NCBI RefSeq assembly: GCF_002387895.1
Contig: NZ_DGLI01000032.1
Span: 1-23,249, forward strand
Length of the DNA: 23,249 nt
Source of the DNA: Clostridium sp. UBA4548
GTDB lineage: Bacteria; Bacillota; Clostridia; Clostridiales; Clostridiaceae
Reading direction: 5' to 3'
Positions 1 through 6,011 of this stretch are shown here, piece after piece; position 1 is the stretch's first letter, and each line of letters starts with the position of its first letter. The notes under the pieces were generated by a model. It did no database searches. It was given only the letters and a program-made list of their open reading frames with translations, and was not told the DNA's origin. The position numbers and the translations under genes are program-made.

Positions 1-17
1 TAATTTTCAAAGACCAA
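1..17 (-). promoter_or_regulatory. boxA-like rRNA leader motif
   Basis: Read on the minus strand this is TTGGTCTTTGAAAATTA. It resembles the boxA-like antitermination/leader segment (CTTTGAAAATT) found shortly before 16S rRNA in clostridial rRNA operons. It lies about 40 nt downstream of a strong promoter on the same strand. That a 16S gene follows just outside the window is inference, because the window ends here. Confidence 0.55.
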
Positions 18-56
18 TTTATTGTTTTATTATGTCGTTTCTTGCGGTCTGTTATT

Positions 57-85
57 ATAGTATCATTGTTATATCTTTCCGTCAA
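57..85 (-). promoter_or_regulatory. rRNA-operon-type sigma-A promoter firing leftward
   Basis: On the minus strand, -35 TTGACG (85-80) is followed after 17 bp by TACTAT (62-57). This overlaps a perfect TATAAT (59-54), which would have a 20-bp spacer. The downstream sequence runs into the boxA-like leader at the window edge. A near-consensus promoter with this leader is typical of clostridial rRNA operons. No protein-coding start follows on this strand inside the window. Confidence 0.7.
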
Positions 86-340
86 CAACTTTTTTTGTAT
101 TTAATTAAATAAGTAGATAGGTTCAACAAAATATAGAATAAAAAGGTTCATTATCTATTATTCATTAAAACTACAACTTAAAATTAATAACTCTAATGTT
201 ACTATCTTCTTACATTAAATAAACTTCCCCATAATAGTATATTTTTATACCACTATTTCAATCTATTAATATTAAAAATAGTATCTTATAGAATCGTTTC
301 TTATTTAGCTTATAACTTCTGTCCATAATTCAACTTATTC
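86..340. other. Non-coding region upstream of rRNA promoter
   Basis: This AT-rich stretch lies between the end of the PH-domain gene and the rRNA-type promoter. I see no gene and no convincing terminator. A weak hairpin with a bulge exists near 232-262 (AATAGT/ACTATT arms) but lacks a T-tract. A second weaker promoter-like pair (TTGAAC, 17 bp, TAAATA on the minus strand, around 95-125) may exist but is too poor to call. Confidence 0.4.
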
Positions 341-700
341 TTAAAGTCTTTTTCCCTTATACTCTTTTATAATATTAAAAAAATTACCTATTTCTTTACT
401 AATAATAAATCTCATGAAATACGATTGTTTCTTTCCATCTATAAATATAGTGTCTCCAAATTTCTCTTTTGTAAGTTCTACTTTATATATATCACTGTAT
501 TCTATTGCATCATCATAAACAAAAAATAACCTTTTACCGCAGAATCTTAGCTTTTTATTTGTAGCAATTAGTACCCCCGTCCTCATAGTGTTTCTATTTT
601 TTACAGTAGCCTGAAATGCCCCATCAACGTAACTTAACACCTCTTCCCCCTCTTCAAAATTATCTTTAGCTAACTTGAGAAGTTTCGCTGCTTTATCCAT
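341..700 (-). CDS. YokE-like bacterial PH-domain protein
   Basis: This 119-residue soluble protein has no signal peptide or membrane segment. Residues about 14-112 fit the bacterial PH-like (YokE/bPH_4) fold: FEEGEEVLSYVDG, then GVLIATNKKLRFCGKRL, then an aromatic strand and YSDIYKVELTKEKFGDTIFI. In this family the 'GVLxxTNKRL' strand and the following basic/aromatic residues are the recognisable signature. Their ligands and cellular roles are mostly unknown. The start at 700 is supported by AGGGGG seven bases upstream. It is the second gene of a probable two-gene transcript: only 18 bases separate it from the stop of the upstream gene, and its ribosome site lies in that gap. The family call rests on motif resemblance only. 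Confidence 0.7.
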   Translation of the reverse strand: MDKAAKLLKLAKDNFEEGEEVLSYVDGAFQATVKNRNTMRTGVLIATNKKLRFCGKRLFFVYDDAIEYSDIYKVELTKEKFGDTIFIDGKKQSYFMRFIISKEIGNFFNIIKEYKGKRL

Positions 701-718
701 ATAAAATCCCCCTACAAA

Positions 719-1144
719 TCACTTTATTATCTTTAAAATCTTTTTAATCCATCTAAAGAAGTTAAAGAAAAAACCTTCATTCTCTAACTTCATATTATCC
801 TGATTATTAGTGTAACTATTTTCGATAATAAATGCAATATCACTCATAATTTCATATGCTTTATTTTCTTCCCTTTTATTTATATATTTTTTATTTATAA
901 TACTTTTTAGATGATTTAATAATTCATCAGTAATATTACAAGTAGCTCGATTTTCATTATGGATTATATTTATATACTGTATTATTATTTCGCTACTAAT
1001 CTTTACATCTATCCCTTTTATAATGCACCAATTAACATATTTATGTAATTTAAAATTACCATACCTTCTTTGAATACGTCTTAATAAATTAACAGCTTCT
1101 TTAGATAACTTCTTTTCGTCAAATTTTACAAGTATATTCTCCAT
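719..1144 (-). CDS. Hypothetical protein with basic amphipathic C-terminus
   Basis: I do not recognise this 141-residue protein. It is lysine-, isoleucine- and asparagine-rich, mostly predicted helical, with no signal peptide. The last 17 or so residues (FFFNFFRWIKKILKIIK) form an aromatic, strongly basic amphipathic helix of the kind that binds membrane surfaces. The N-terminal part has a basic patch, LLRRIQRRYGNFKLHKY. The start at 1144 is backed by AAGGAG about nine bases upstream. It is the first gene of a likely two-gene unit with the PH-domain gene, and both products could act at a membrane face. That link is inference. Confidence 0.6.
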   Translation of the reverse strand: MENILVKFDEKKLSKEAVNLLRRIQRRYGNFKLHKYVNWCIIKGIDVKISSEIIIQYINIIHNENRATCNITDELLNHLKSIINKKYINKREENKAYEIMSDIAFIIENSYTNNQDNMKLENEGFFFNFFRWIKKILKIIK

Positions 1145-1335
1145 AACCTTTCTCCTTTATAAATCCCTTCCACCCATAGCCATAACCTTAAATTATTACT
1201 TAGTTTTATCTCTCACTTATACTTTTATACTAATAAAAAATTTACTAATTTCTACTAACTAATAATATTTAACACCTAACTTACATATAAATTTAAAGAT
1301 GATTTTTTAATAAATAACTATTTGGGAGGGCAATT

Positions 1336-2484
1336 ATGAATGATTTTATAGTTTCAAACTTTTGGGATATCCATCCTCATTTAAAGAAAAGTGTTTTTTC
1401 TTCTAATGAATTTAATAACGATGATAGCGTCCTAAGAAAGGAAGCCAATGATATTATATTTAAAAGAACTAAACTAGAGTTGAATAAATTAGTAAAAGGT
1501 CTAGAATGCATTTTAATTAATGCTGAAGAAGATTATTTCAATAGTACGATAGATGAACTTTTAATGTATTCTGGCTATACCATTAATGAGGCCTTTAAAA
1601 ATAATTCTTTTAATATGAATGTTCTAAAACTTGAAAATTCTTCTGATATTATAGTATCAACAAGAAAAGAGAAGGATAATCCTTTTATAAAATATAATCT
1701 CAATCCTAAAAGTGAAATTCGTCCAAATACAAGAATAGAGTGTTTTATCTTTGAAGTTACAAATATAAAAAAATACTTTACAATACAAAAAAATCGTGGA
1801 ATAAATTTCTTATCTTCTGAGATCATTGAACATGATAATTACCTCTTTGTGCAAACTATCCCTTCTTCATTTACAGGCACATCTTATGGTTTTATACAAT
1901 GGAAGGGTAATAAGAAAATTTATAAAGATGCTTGTGACATAGAGTTGTCCAGAAAAACCAGTTTTTCAAAGCCAGAATATACAAAGAATATTGGTTATGT
2001 TGATCATGCTGCAACTCGTATCATTGCCAAACATAGAGATGCTGCAATACTAGAGCTCATGGAATTAACGGATTATAATTTTGACTTCTCCATTTATGTT
2101 AAAAACTTAAATTCTATTACCAACGTTGCGAGGATGAAGGGTCAGCAATTTGCTATGGTATTCACCTCAGGTATAACTCCATTTACTGACTTAGAGCAAA
2201 GTGGCCCTACTGAAAAGTTTGTATATAATTACGGACCAAGAGTTCATCACATTGCATTTTATACTGAAAACATTGAGAAAACTTTTGAAGATCTTAAAAA
2301 TAATGATATGAAGTTTTTGATTGATCTAGTGGGTTCAGAAGAAGAAGGAATAAAACAAACTTTTTCTCATCCTTCTCCTAATACTTTTGTAGTTAATGAA
2401 TATATATGTAGGTATGGAGATTTTGATGGATTTTTTACTAGCGATAATGTACGAGACCTTACCAAAGCCACTGATAAACAGTAA
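1336..2484 (+). CDS. 4-hydroxyphenylpyruvate dioxygenase-like VOC protein
   Basis: The protein has 382 residues, close to the usual HPPD length. The C-terminal half carries the HPPD/VOC signatures. GYVDHAATRI gives a candidate metal ligand H224, GPRVHHIAFYTENI gives H305, and VNEYICRYGDFDGFF gives E355, so the 2-His-1-Glu iron triad appears present. The spacing from the second His to the Glu (about 50) is shorter than in classical HPPD (about 80). The N-terminal half (1-210) is divergent and I see no clear motif there. HPPD uses Fe(II) and O2 to make homogentisate, or hydroxymandelate in HMS. A strict anaerobe would have little use for that, so the actual reaction is uncertain. Start: GGGAGG seven bases before the ATG. 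No pathway gene (hmgA, tyrosine aminotransferase) lies nearby, and it appears monocistronic. Confidence 0.65.
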   Translation: MNDFIVSNFWDIHPHLKKSVFSSNEFNNDDSVLRKEANDIIFKRTKLELNKLVKGLECILINAEEDYFNSTIDELLMYSGYTINEAFKNNSFNMNVLKLENSSDIIVSTRKEKDNPFIKYNLNPKSEIRPNTRIECFIFEVTNIKKYFTIQKNRGINFLSSEIIEHDNYLFVQTIPSSFTGTSYGFIQWKGNKKIYKDACDIELSRKTSFSKPEYTKNIGYVDHAATRIIAKHRDAAILELMELTDYNFDFSIYVKNLNSITNVARMKGQQFAMVFTSGITPFTDLEQSGPTEKFVYNYGPRVHHIAFYTENIEKTFEDLKNNDMKFLIDLVGSEEEGIKQTFSHPSPNTFVVNEYICRYGDFDGFFTSDNVRDLTKATDKQ

Positions 2485-2584
2485 AGCTTAGTTTTCAGGA
2501 ACAAATTTATCACATTTGAATTTCTTAAGGAGTAACTGCAAACTTTTGACTTTGCTGATATTCCTTATTTTTTTATAAAATTAA

Positions 2585-2612
2585 AACTAGACATGATTAA
2601 TCATGTCTAGCA
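2585..2612 (-). terminator. Perfect 24-nt palindrome terminator
   Basis: A perfect inverted repeat occupies 2587-2610 (arm CTAGACATGATT). On the minus strand it is followed by TTTTAATTTTAT. It sits 13 bases beyond the stop of the cysteine-rich gene, so it most likely ends that transcript. It could also slow convergent transcription from the HPPD-like gene, but lacks a T-tract on that side. Confidence 0.7.
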
Positions 2613-2623
2613 ATTAACAATAT

Positions 2624-2878
2624 TTAGCAGAATAAAAATCCTCCACCACAGCCACAACAACAGAATAAAAGCAATAAAAGTATTCCTAAACCAAAATCAC
2701 AGTTATTTGGCCTAGGTTGTGGTCTTGGACAACAACAATAGTTTTCTGGCAAATATGAATTATTTATTCCGCTATTATTCACTAAAGCACTTACATCTTC
2801 CCCAGTATTCAATCTAGCTAGTAAGTCTTTAACTTCAGGATCATTCATAAGACTTTGTAATAATTCTTGAGTTGTCAT
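2624..2878 (-). CDS. Small cysteine-rich hydrophobic-tail protein
   Basis: I do not recognise this 84-residue protein. Residues 1-40 form a soluble acidic helix (QELLQSLMNDPEVKDLLARL). Residues 45-61 are a Cys/Pro segment (YCCCPRPQPRPNNC). Residues 62-84 are a Gly/Leu/Cys tail with a poly-Leu core (GILLLLLFCCCGCGGG). Nine cysteines fall at 48-50, 60, 73-75, 77 and 84, in three clusters. The tail is long enough to insert in a membrane, and the clusters could bind metal, be acylated or cross-link. Small Cys-rich proteins of this style also occur among spore-coat components, but nothing here proves that. AAAAGGAG about nine bases before the ATG and a terminator directly after the stop support a real gene. 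Confidence 0.65.
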   Translation of the reverse strand: MTTQELLQSLMNDPEVKDLLARLNTGEDVSALVNNSGINNSYLPENYCCCPRPQPRPNNCDFGLGILLLLLFCCCGCGGGFLFC

Positions 2879-2994
2879 ATAATAAACTCTCCTTTTAAAT
2901 AGATTTTATAAGCTCGCAAGAAACATCCAATACACTAAGTTGTCCACAAGCAAAAGCTTATGTAAATTATATTCTATTCACAATATATAATATG

Positions 2995-3029
2995 AAAAAA
3001 CTGTGGTTTTGTTTACATAATGAACCACA
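2995..3029 (-). terminator. Orphan terminator-like hairpin
   Basis: On the minus strand, TGTGGTT and AACCACA arms (3029-3023 and 3008-3002) are followed after one base by six Ts (3000-2995). No minus-strand gene lies directly upstream, so it may end readthrough or an unannotated small RNA from 3030-3290. Confidence 0.45.
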
Positions 3030-3213
3030 ATTTAAATATATAGGTTCTAGTAATGTAATATCCAACAAATTCAATCCTTTAATTAATAAAAATTCCAGCA
3101 TTATCATAAACCATATATACCTATAATTATTCCTTTTATGACTACAGTAAATGCCTCAAGGATTTGAATACTATTACTATTTTAATTCTCTCAGAGGTTA
3201 ATTTATTTTTAAT

Positions 3214-3260
3214 AATTGTCTCTAAGAAAACACATAAAATTTTTCCCTTAGGGACAAATT
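3214..3260 (+). repeat. Imperfect inverted repeat in probable 5' leader
   Basis: AATTGTCTCTAAG at 3214-3226 and CTTAGGGACAAATT at 3247-3260 pair with one bulge and a wobble pair. The repeat ends 21 bases before the ribosome site of the 55-residue gene. It could be an mRNA leader hairpin or an operator. I see no T-tract, so it is not a terminator. Confidence 0.35.
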
Positions 3261-3293
3261 AATATATGACAAACAATGATTGGAGGTAGCTAT

Positions 3294-3461
3294 ATGGTAG
3301 ATAATAATAAAAATAGATTTAAAGAAGGAAAGAAATCACAGGCAGAGCTAAGAAAAATGTATCCAAAAGATGGTGCAGATGTTGGCATTATAAATGGAGT
3401 TAAAATAAGTTCTCATCCAAACAGTAATGATAACTCTAAAGATAATTCTTCCTCATTTTAG
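3294..3461 (+). CDS. Small hydrophilic protein of 55 residues
   Basis: I do not recognise it. The chosen ATG (MVDNNKNRF...) has an ideal GGAGGT at 3282-3287, six bases upstream. An upstream in-frame ATG at 3276 would place this site inside the gene and has none of its own. The product is very polar: a basic N-terminal half (KEGKKSQAELRKMYPKDG) is followed by a Ser/Asn/Asp-rich tail ending SSSF, with no Cys and no hydrophobic segment. It is probably a small disordered cytoplasmic protein. The gene ends 17 bases before a strong bidirectional terminator, which supports a discrete transcript. Confidence 0.6.
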   Translation: MVDNNKNRFKEGKKSQAELRKMYPKDGADVGIINGVKISSHPNSNDNSKDNSSSF

Positions 3462-3478
3462 AATTTTCAAATTAAAAT

Positions 3479-3510
3479 AAAAAATCCACTCATTGTTGAG
3501 TGGATTTTTT
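3479..3510. terminator. Bidirectional terminator
   Basis: Arms AAAATCCACTCA (3481-3492) and TGAGTGGATTTT (3497-3508) form a 12-bp stem, extendable to 14 bp, with a four-base loop. It has A/T-tracts on both sides. It serves the 55-residue gene on the plus strand and the 5S/tRNA-Lys unit on the minus strand, ending four bases from the tRNA CCA. Confidence 0.85.
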
Positions 3511-3513
3511 ATT

Positions 3514-3589
3514 TGGTGGCTCACCGGGGGATCGAACCCCGGACACCATGATTAAAAGTCATGTGCTCTACCGACTGAGCTAGTGAACC
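3514..3589 (-). tRNA. tRNA-Lys (anticodon TTT)
   Basis: This is a complete cloverleaf on the minus strand. The acceptor arms GGTTCAC/GTGAGCC pair with one wobble. The D-arm is GCTCAGTCGGTAGAGC, the anticodon loop is CTTTTAA with anticodon TTT, and the T-arm contains GGTTCGATCC. The CCA end is encoded at 3516-3514. It lies 34 bases downstream of a 5S rRNA gene and shares its transcript. A terminator follows immediately. Confidence 0.95.
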
Positions 3590-3593
3590 ATAT

Positions 3594-3620
3594 CGTTAAG
3601 CATACTTTATATGCTTAACG
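3594..3620 (-). other. Hairpin between 5S rRNA and tRNA-Lys
   Basis: A perfect 11-bp stem (CGTTAAGCATA at 3594-3604 with its complement at 3610-3620) and five-base loop fill the 5S-tRNA spacer. It has no T-tract and a tRNA follows, so a processing signal for RNase cleavage between 5S and tRNA is more likely than a terminator. It might also be a decayed operon terminator. Confidence 0.6.
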
Positions 3621-3623
3621 TTA

Positions 3624-3739
3624 CCTGGCGACAACCTACTCTCCCGCAAAGTCTCCTTTGAAGTACCATTGGCTCTTTGAAGCTTAACCTTCGTGTTCGG
3701 CATGGGAACGGGTGTTACCTTCAAGACATAATCACCGGA
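3624..3739 (-). rRNA. rrf: 5S ribosomal RNA
   Basis: The minus strand shows the 5S hallmarks: GGTGATTATGTCTTGAAGG at the 5' side, ACACCCGTTCCCATGCCGAA, GAAGGTTAAGCTTC, and GGGAGAGTAGGTTGTCGCC at the 3' side. Length is about 116 nt, and the ends are approximate by one or two bases. Terminal helix I pairs well except for a C (minus base at 3737) facing an A (3626). Many clostridial copies have a T-A pair there. There is no 23S rRNA upstream: only about 570 bases separate it from the next gene, so it is a solitary 5S gene with its own promoter, co-transcribed with tRNA-Lys. Confidence 0.95.
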
Positions 3740-3908
3740 TACATAAACTTAAAATTACGATAATAAAAGTGAACCTAAAGTGTTGACCAATACAAGTATT
3801 TTAATTTATATTGCAATAAATTCTCTAATATCATCGCCCATAGTAATATATAATTAATATTACTTAAAACAAATTTAAAATTATTTGTAGTGCTTATTCA
3901 TTTAAGTA
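3740..3908 (-). other. Leader of the 5S/tRNA-Lys transcript
   Basis: About 170 nt separate the expected start of transcription from 5S. It contains an AGTAATAT/ATATTACT hairpin (3843-3865) and the string TTGGTCAA (3789-3782), which resembles sequence flanking clostridial 23S rRNA. It may be a remnant of a larger rrn spacer. That origin is inference, and no open reading frame is apparent. Confidence 0.4.
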
Positions 3909-3914
3909 TTTCAT

Positions 3915-3943
3915 ATTATATCACTCCTACTTAAAAGTGTCAA
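3915..3943 (-). promoter_or_regulatory. Perfect consensus sigma-A promoter for 5S/tRNA-Lys
   Basis: On the minus strand TTGACA (3943-3938) and TATAAT (3920-3915) are separated by exactly 17 bp. Both hexamers match consensus at all positions. It points to the 5S gene, whose 5' end is about 170 bases downstream, with no other gene between. Confidence 0.85.
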
Positions 3944-4149
3944 GGAACCAATTTATCTCACTTACTTAATTCTTTCCAAATTTTTGATAACTCCTTATAA
4001 CCCACATTTGATTATTCATCAAATATTAAAATGTTATTTAATAATTCGCTATAACCACTAAAATGAAAAATATTCTCTCATAAAGTTATAAAGAATTAAT
4101 TATAAAACTTTAAATATATACAAAATAATATGATATTTTTATATTTCAC

Positions 4150-4188
4150 TAAATATAAAAATAGGAATGTGGCTAATCACACTCCTAT
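4150..4188 (-). terminator. Terminator of the transporter gene
   Basis: ATAGGAGTGTG pairs with CACATTCCTAT on the minus strand (4188-4178 with 4171-4161, one wobble), followed by TTTTTATATTT. It lies about 120 bases past the transporter stop and upstream of the 5S promoter, insulating the two units. Confidence 0.8.
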
Positions 4189-4310
4189 AATTGTATATTG
4201 TTACCTAAATGAGTAACTTTAAGTTATTTTAAAAGCTTTTTATTATCTGCTTCAAGTACAAGTGTTATAATTTTAAACTTTACACTATTTCGTCAATTCA
4301 GGATTTATAG

Positions 4311-5711
4311 TTACAAAAGAAATAATGCAAATATTGTAGTTGCTACAATTCCTATTGCTACGGGAACTAAATTACGTCTTGCAAGTTCAAAGGGTGAAAC
4401 CTTACAAACCGCTGCAACTGGAATAATTGCCCAGGGAATAATAGTCCCCCCTCCAACCCATATGGCACATATTTGCCCTAATGCAGTTAAAGTTGCAGTG
4501 TTTGCCCCAGTAGCTGTAGCAAATAAACGAGCAACAGACCCCGCTAAGGATATACCTGAGAACCCCGACCCATCAAGGCCAGAAATTATTCCTACAGTAG
4601 ATAAAGTAGCTACACTTACCCCATTATTTAGAGGAACTGAATGAGCAAGTACATATCCTAAATCATTTACTATACCTGTAGAGTTTTGTGGTAAGTAGTC
4701 TCCAATAATTTTTACAAACCCCATATCTCCTATATAGAAAAAAGCTGCTATTGGTATTACAGGACCAAAAACTTTAAACCCAAACTGAAATCCATCAATA
4801 AAATATCCAGTAATCTTTTCTAATGATTCAAGCTTAAATGTTTTTAAAGAGATTATAATTAGTAAAAATATAGCAGTTCCACCGATTAGTGCTGTAGCAT
4901 CACCGCCCTTTAAATCAAGTGATATCATTATTATTACATCAATAATAAATAGTAATGGAGTTATTATTGAAAATATTAATTTCCATTTATAATTTAACTT
5001 AACTTTGTCCTTTACTTCTTCTTCTGTTATTTCTATTGAAGTATCTGTAAGTAATTCATTCTTAATAGTACCTCTTCTCATATCTCTTTTTAAAATAATA
5101 AATGCTGTGATGGTTGTAACCAAGCCCATAACAATTATTAGTGGTATTGTTGCCGATATTACAGCACTAACTGGTATACCTGCTGCATCAGCAGTGAGCT
5201 TAGGTGCTCCTTGAATGACAAAATCACTAGAAAGTGCTATTCCATGACCAAACAAATTCATGGCAACTGCTGCACCAATTGCCGGAAGTCCCGCTTTCAC
5301 TGCAACTGGTACAATAATAGCCCCAATTAAAGCTACTGCTGGCGATGGCCAAAAGAACCAGGATATTACCATCATTGTTAGACCAGTTACCCAAAAAGCT
5401 AAAACATCATTTTTTATCAATTTAGTAAACGGCTTTATCATTACTTCATTAACTCCTGTAACAGTTAAAAGCTTGCTTAGGGAAACAATTACTGAAATTA
5501 TTAAAATGGTTGGTAGTAACTCTGTTATAGCATATATAAAACTATTAAACACGCCTATTGTGGAGAGTGAAAGAGACTTTGTACTAACAAAAGCTAGTAT
5601 AAATATACCAACAATACATATTAATGAACAATCTCTTTTGCGAATCATTATACCCAAAATCAATAAAATAAGAATTAAATAAATGTAATGTAATGCAGTT
5701 AATTCTATCAT
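4311..5711 (-). CDS. GntP/citrate-type (IT superfamily) anion transporter
   Basis: This 466-residue integral membrane protein has roughly 11-12 hydrophobic segments and a polar cytoplasmic loop around residues 212-245 (TDTSIEITEEEVKDKVK). Two halves carry similar Gly/Pro-rich re-entrant-type motifs: WPSPAVALIGAIIVPVAVKA with AMNLFGHG in the first, and TATGANTATLTALGQICAIW with GGGTIIPWAIIPVAAV in the second. That arrangement is typical of the ion transporter superfamily, which includes gluconate, citrate and dicarboxylate carriers. The substrate cannot be read from sequence; a carboxylate or sugar acid is the best guess. The start at 5711 has GAGGAG about eight bases upstream. It is a single-gene unit with its own terminator and a candidate operator palindrome upstream. 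No catabolic gene is adjacent to hint at substrate. Confidence 0.6.
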   Translation of the reverse strand: MIELTALHYIYLILILLILGIMIRKRDCSLICIVGIFILAFVSTKSLSLSTIGVFNSFIYAITELLPTILIISVIVSLSKLLTVTGVNEVMIKPFTKLIKNDVLAFWVTGLTMMVISWFFWPSPAVALIGAIIVPVAVKAGLPAIGAAVAMNLFGHGIALSSDFVIQGAPKLTADAAGIPVSAVISATIPLIIVMGLVTTITAFIILKRDMRRGTIKNELLTDTSIEITEEEVKDKVKLNYKWKLIFSIITPLLFIIDVIIMISLDLKGGDATALIGGTAIFLLIIISLKTFKLESLEKITGYFIDGFQFGFKVFGPVIPIAAFFYIGDMGFVKIIGDYLPQNSTGIVNDLGYVLAHSVPLNNGVSVATLSTVGIISGLDGSGFSGISLAGSVARLFATATGANTATLTALGQICAIWVGGGTIIPWAIIPVAAVCKVSPFELARRNLVPVAIGIVATTIFALFLL

Positions 5712-5774
5712 GTTCTCATCTCCTCATGTGTTTTTCTTTTTCTATAATACACAATATGCTCAATGTATATTTAG

Positions 5775-5788
5775 GTGTTAGATAACAC
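5775..5788. promoter_or_regulatory. Candidate operator palindrome
   Basis: GTGTTAGATAACAC is a perfect dyad (6-bp arms, 2-bp centre) 64 bases upstream of the transporter start. Its size fits a dimeric repressor site of the GntR or similar type. No regulator gene is adjacent, so this is a weak inference. Confidence 0.3.
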
Positions 5789-5911
5789 TTGAGAAGCTTA
5801 CATGCTCCGTTTTACAAGTCCACAGTTTAAATATTCATAAAAATTAGTGAGGAACTTTTACAAGTTACATGAATTTTTCAATTAAAATATTAAATTGTCC
5901 CTATTTTTTCA
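5789..5911. other. Featureless intergenic stretch
   Basis: The roughly 300 bases between the Nudix and transporter genes contain only the dyad above and the Nudix terminator below. I see nothing else that can be supported. Confidence 0.4.
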
Positions 5912-5956
5912 TTAAAAATGCAAAACACAATTAACTAATGTAATTATGTTTTGCAT
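5907..5956 (-). terminator. Terminator of the Nudix gene
   Basis: ATGCAAAACA (minus 5956-5947) and TGTTTTGCAT (5927-5918) form a 10-bp stem, with an internal AATTA/TAATT extension, followed by TTTTAATG. It lies 55 bases after the Nudix stop. Confidence 0.7.
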
Positions 5957-6011
5957 TCTATAAAAACTCATTATTAAATGATTCCCCATTCTTAATAATT
6001 AAAATTTAATC

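Larger units (their letters stand above)
2879..3293. other. Intergenic stretch with two hairpins
   Basis: About 415 bases without a convincing gene separate the divergent cysteine-rich and 55-residue genes. It holds a terminator-like hairpin at 2995-3029 (minus orientation) and an imperfect inverted repeat at 3214-3260 just upstream of the 55-residue gene. I could not identify clear promoters, including sporulation-type ones. Confidence 0.4.

Noticed and set aside
2521..2585. Tiny plus-strand frame after AAGGAG at 2526
   Set aside because: The possible peptide is about ten residues with a TTG start and no support.
5005..5682. Plus-strand open frames inside the transporter gene
   Set aside because: They are antisense shadows of a clear multi-helix membrane protein, with no ribosome sites and low-complexity composition.
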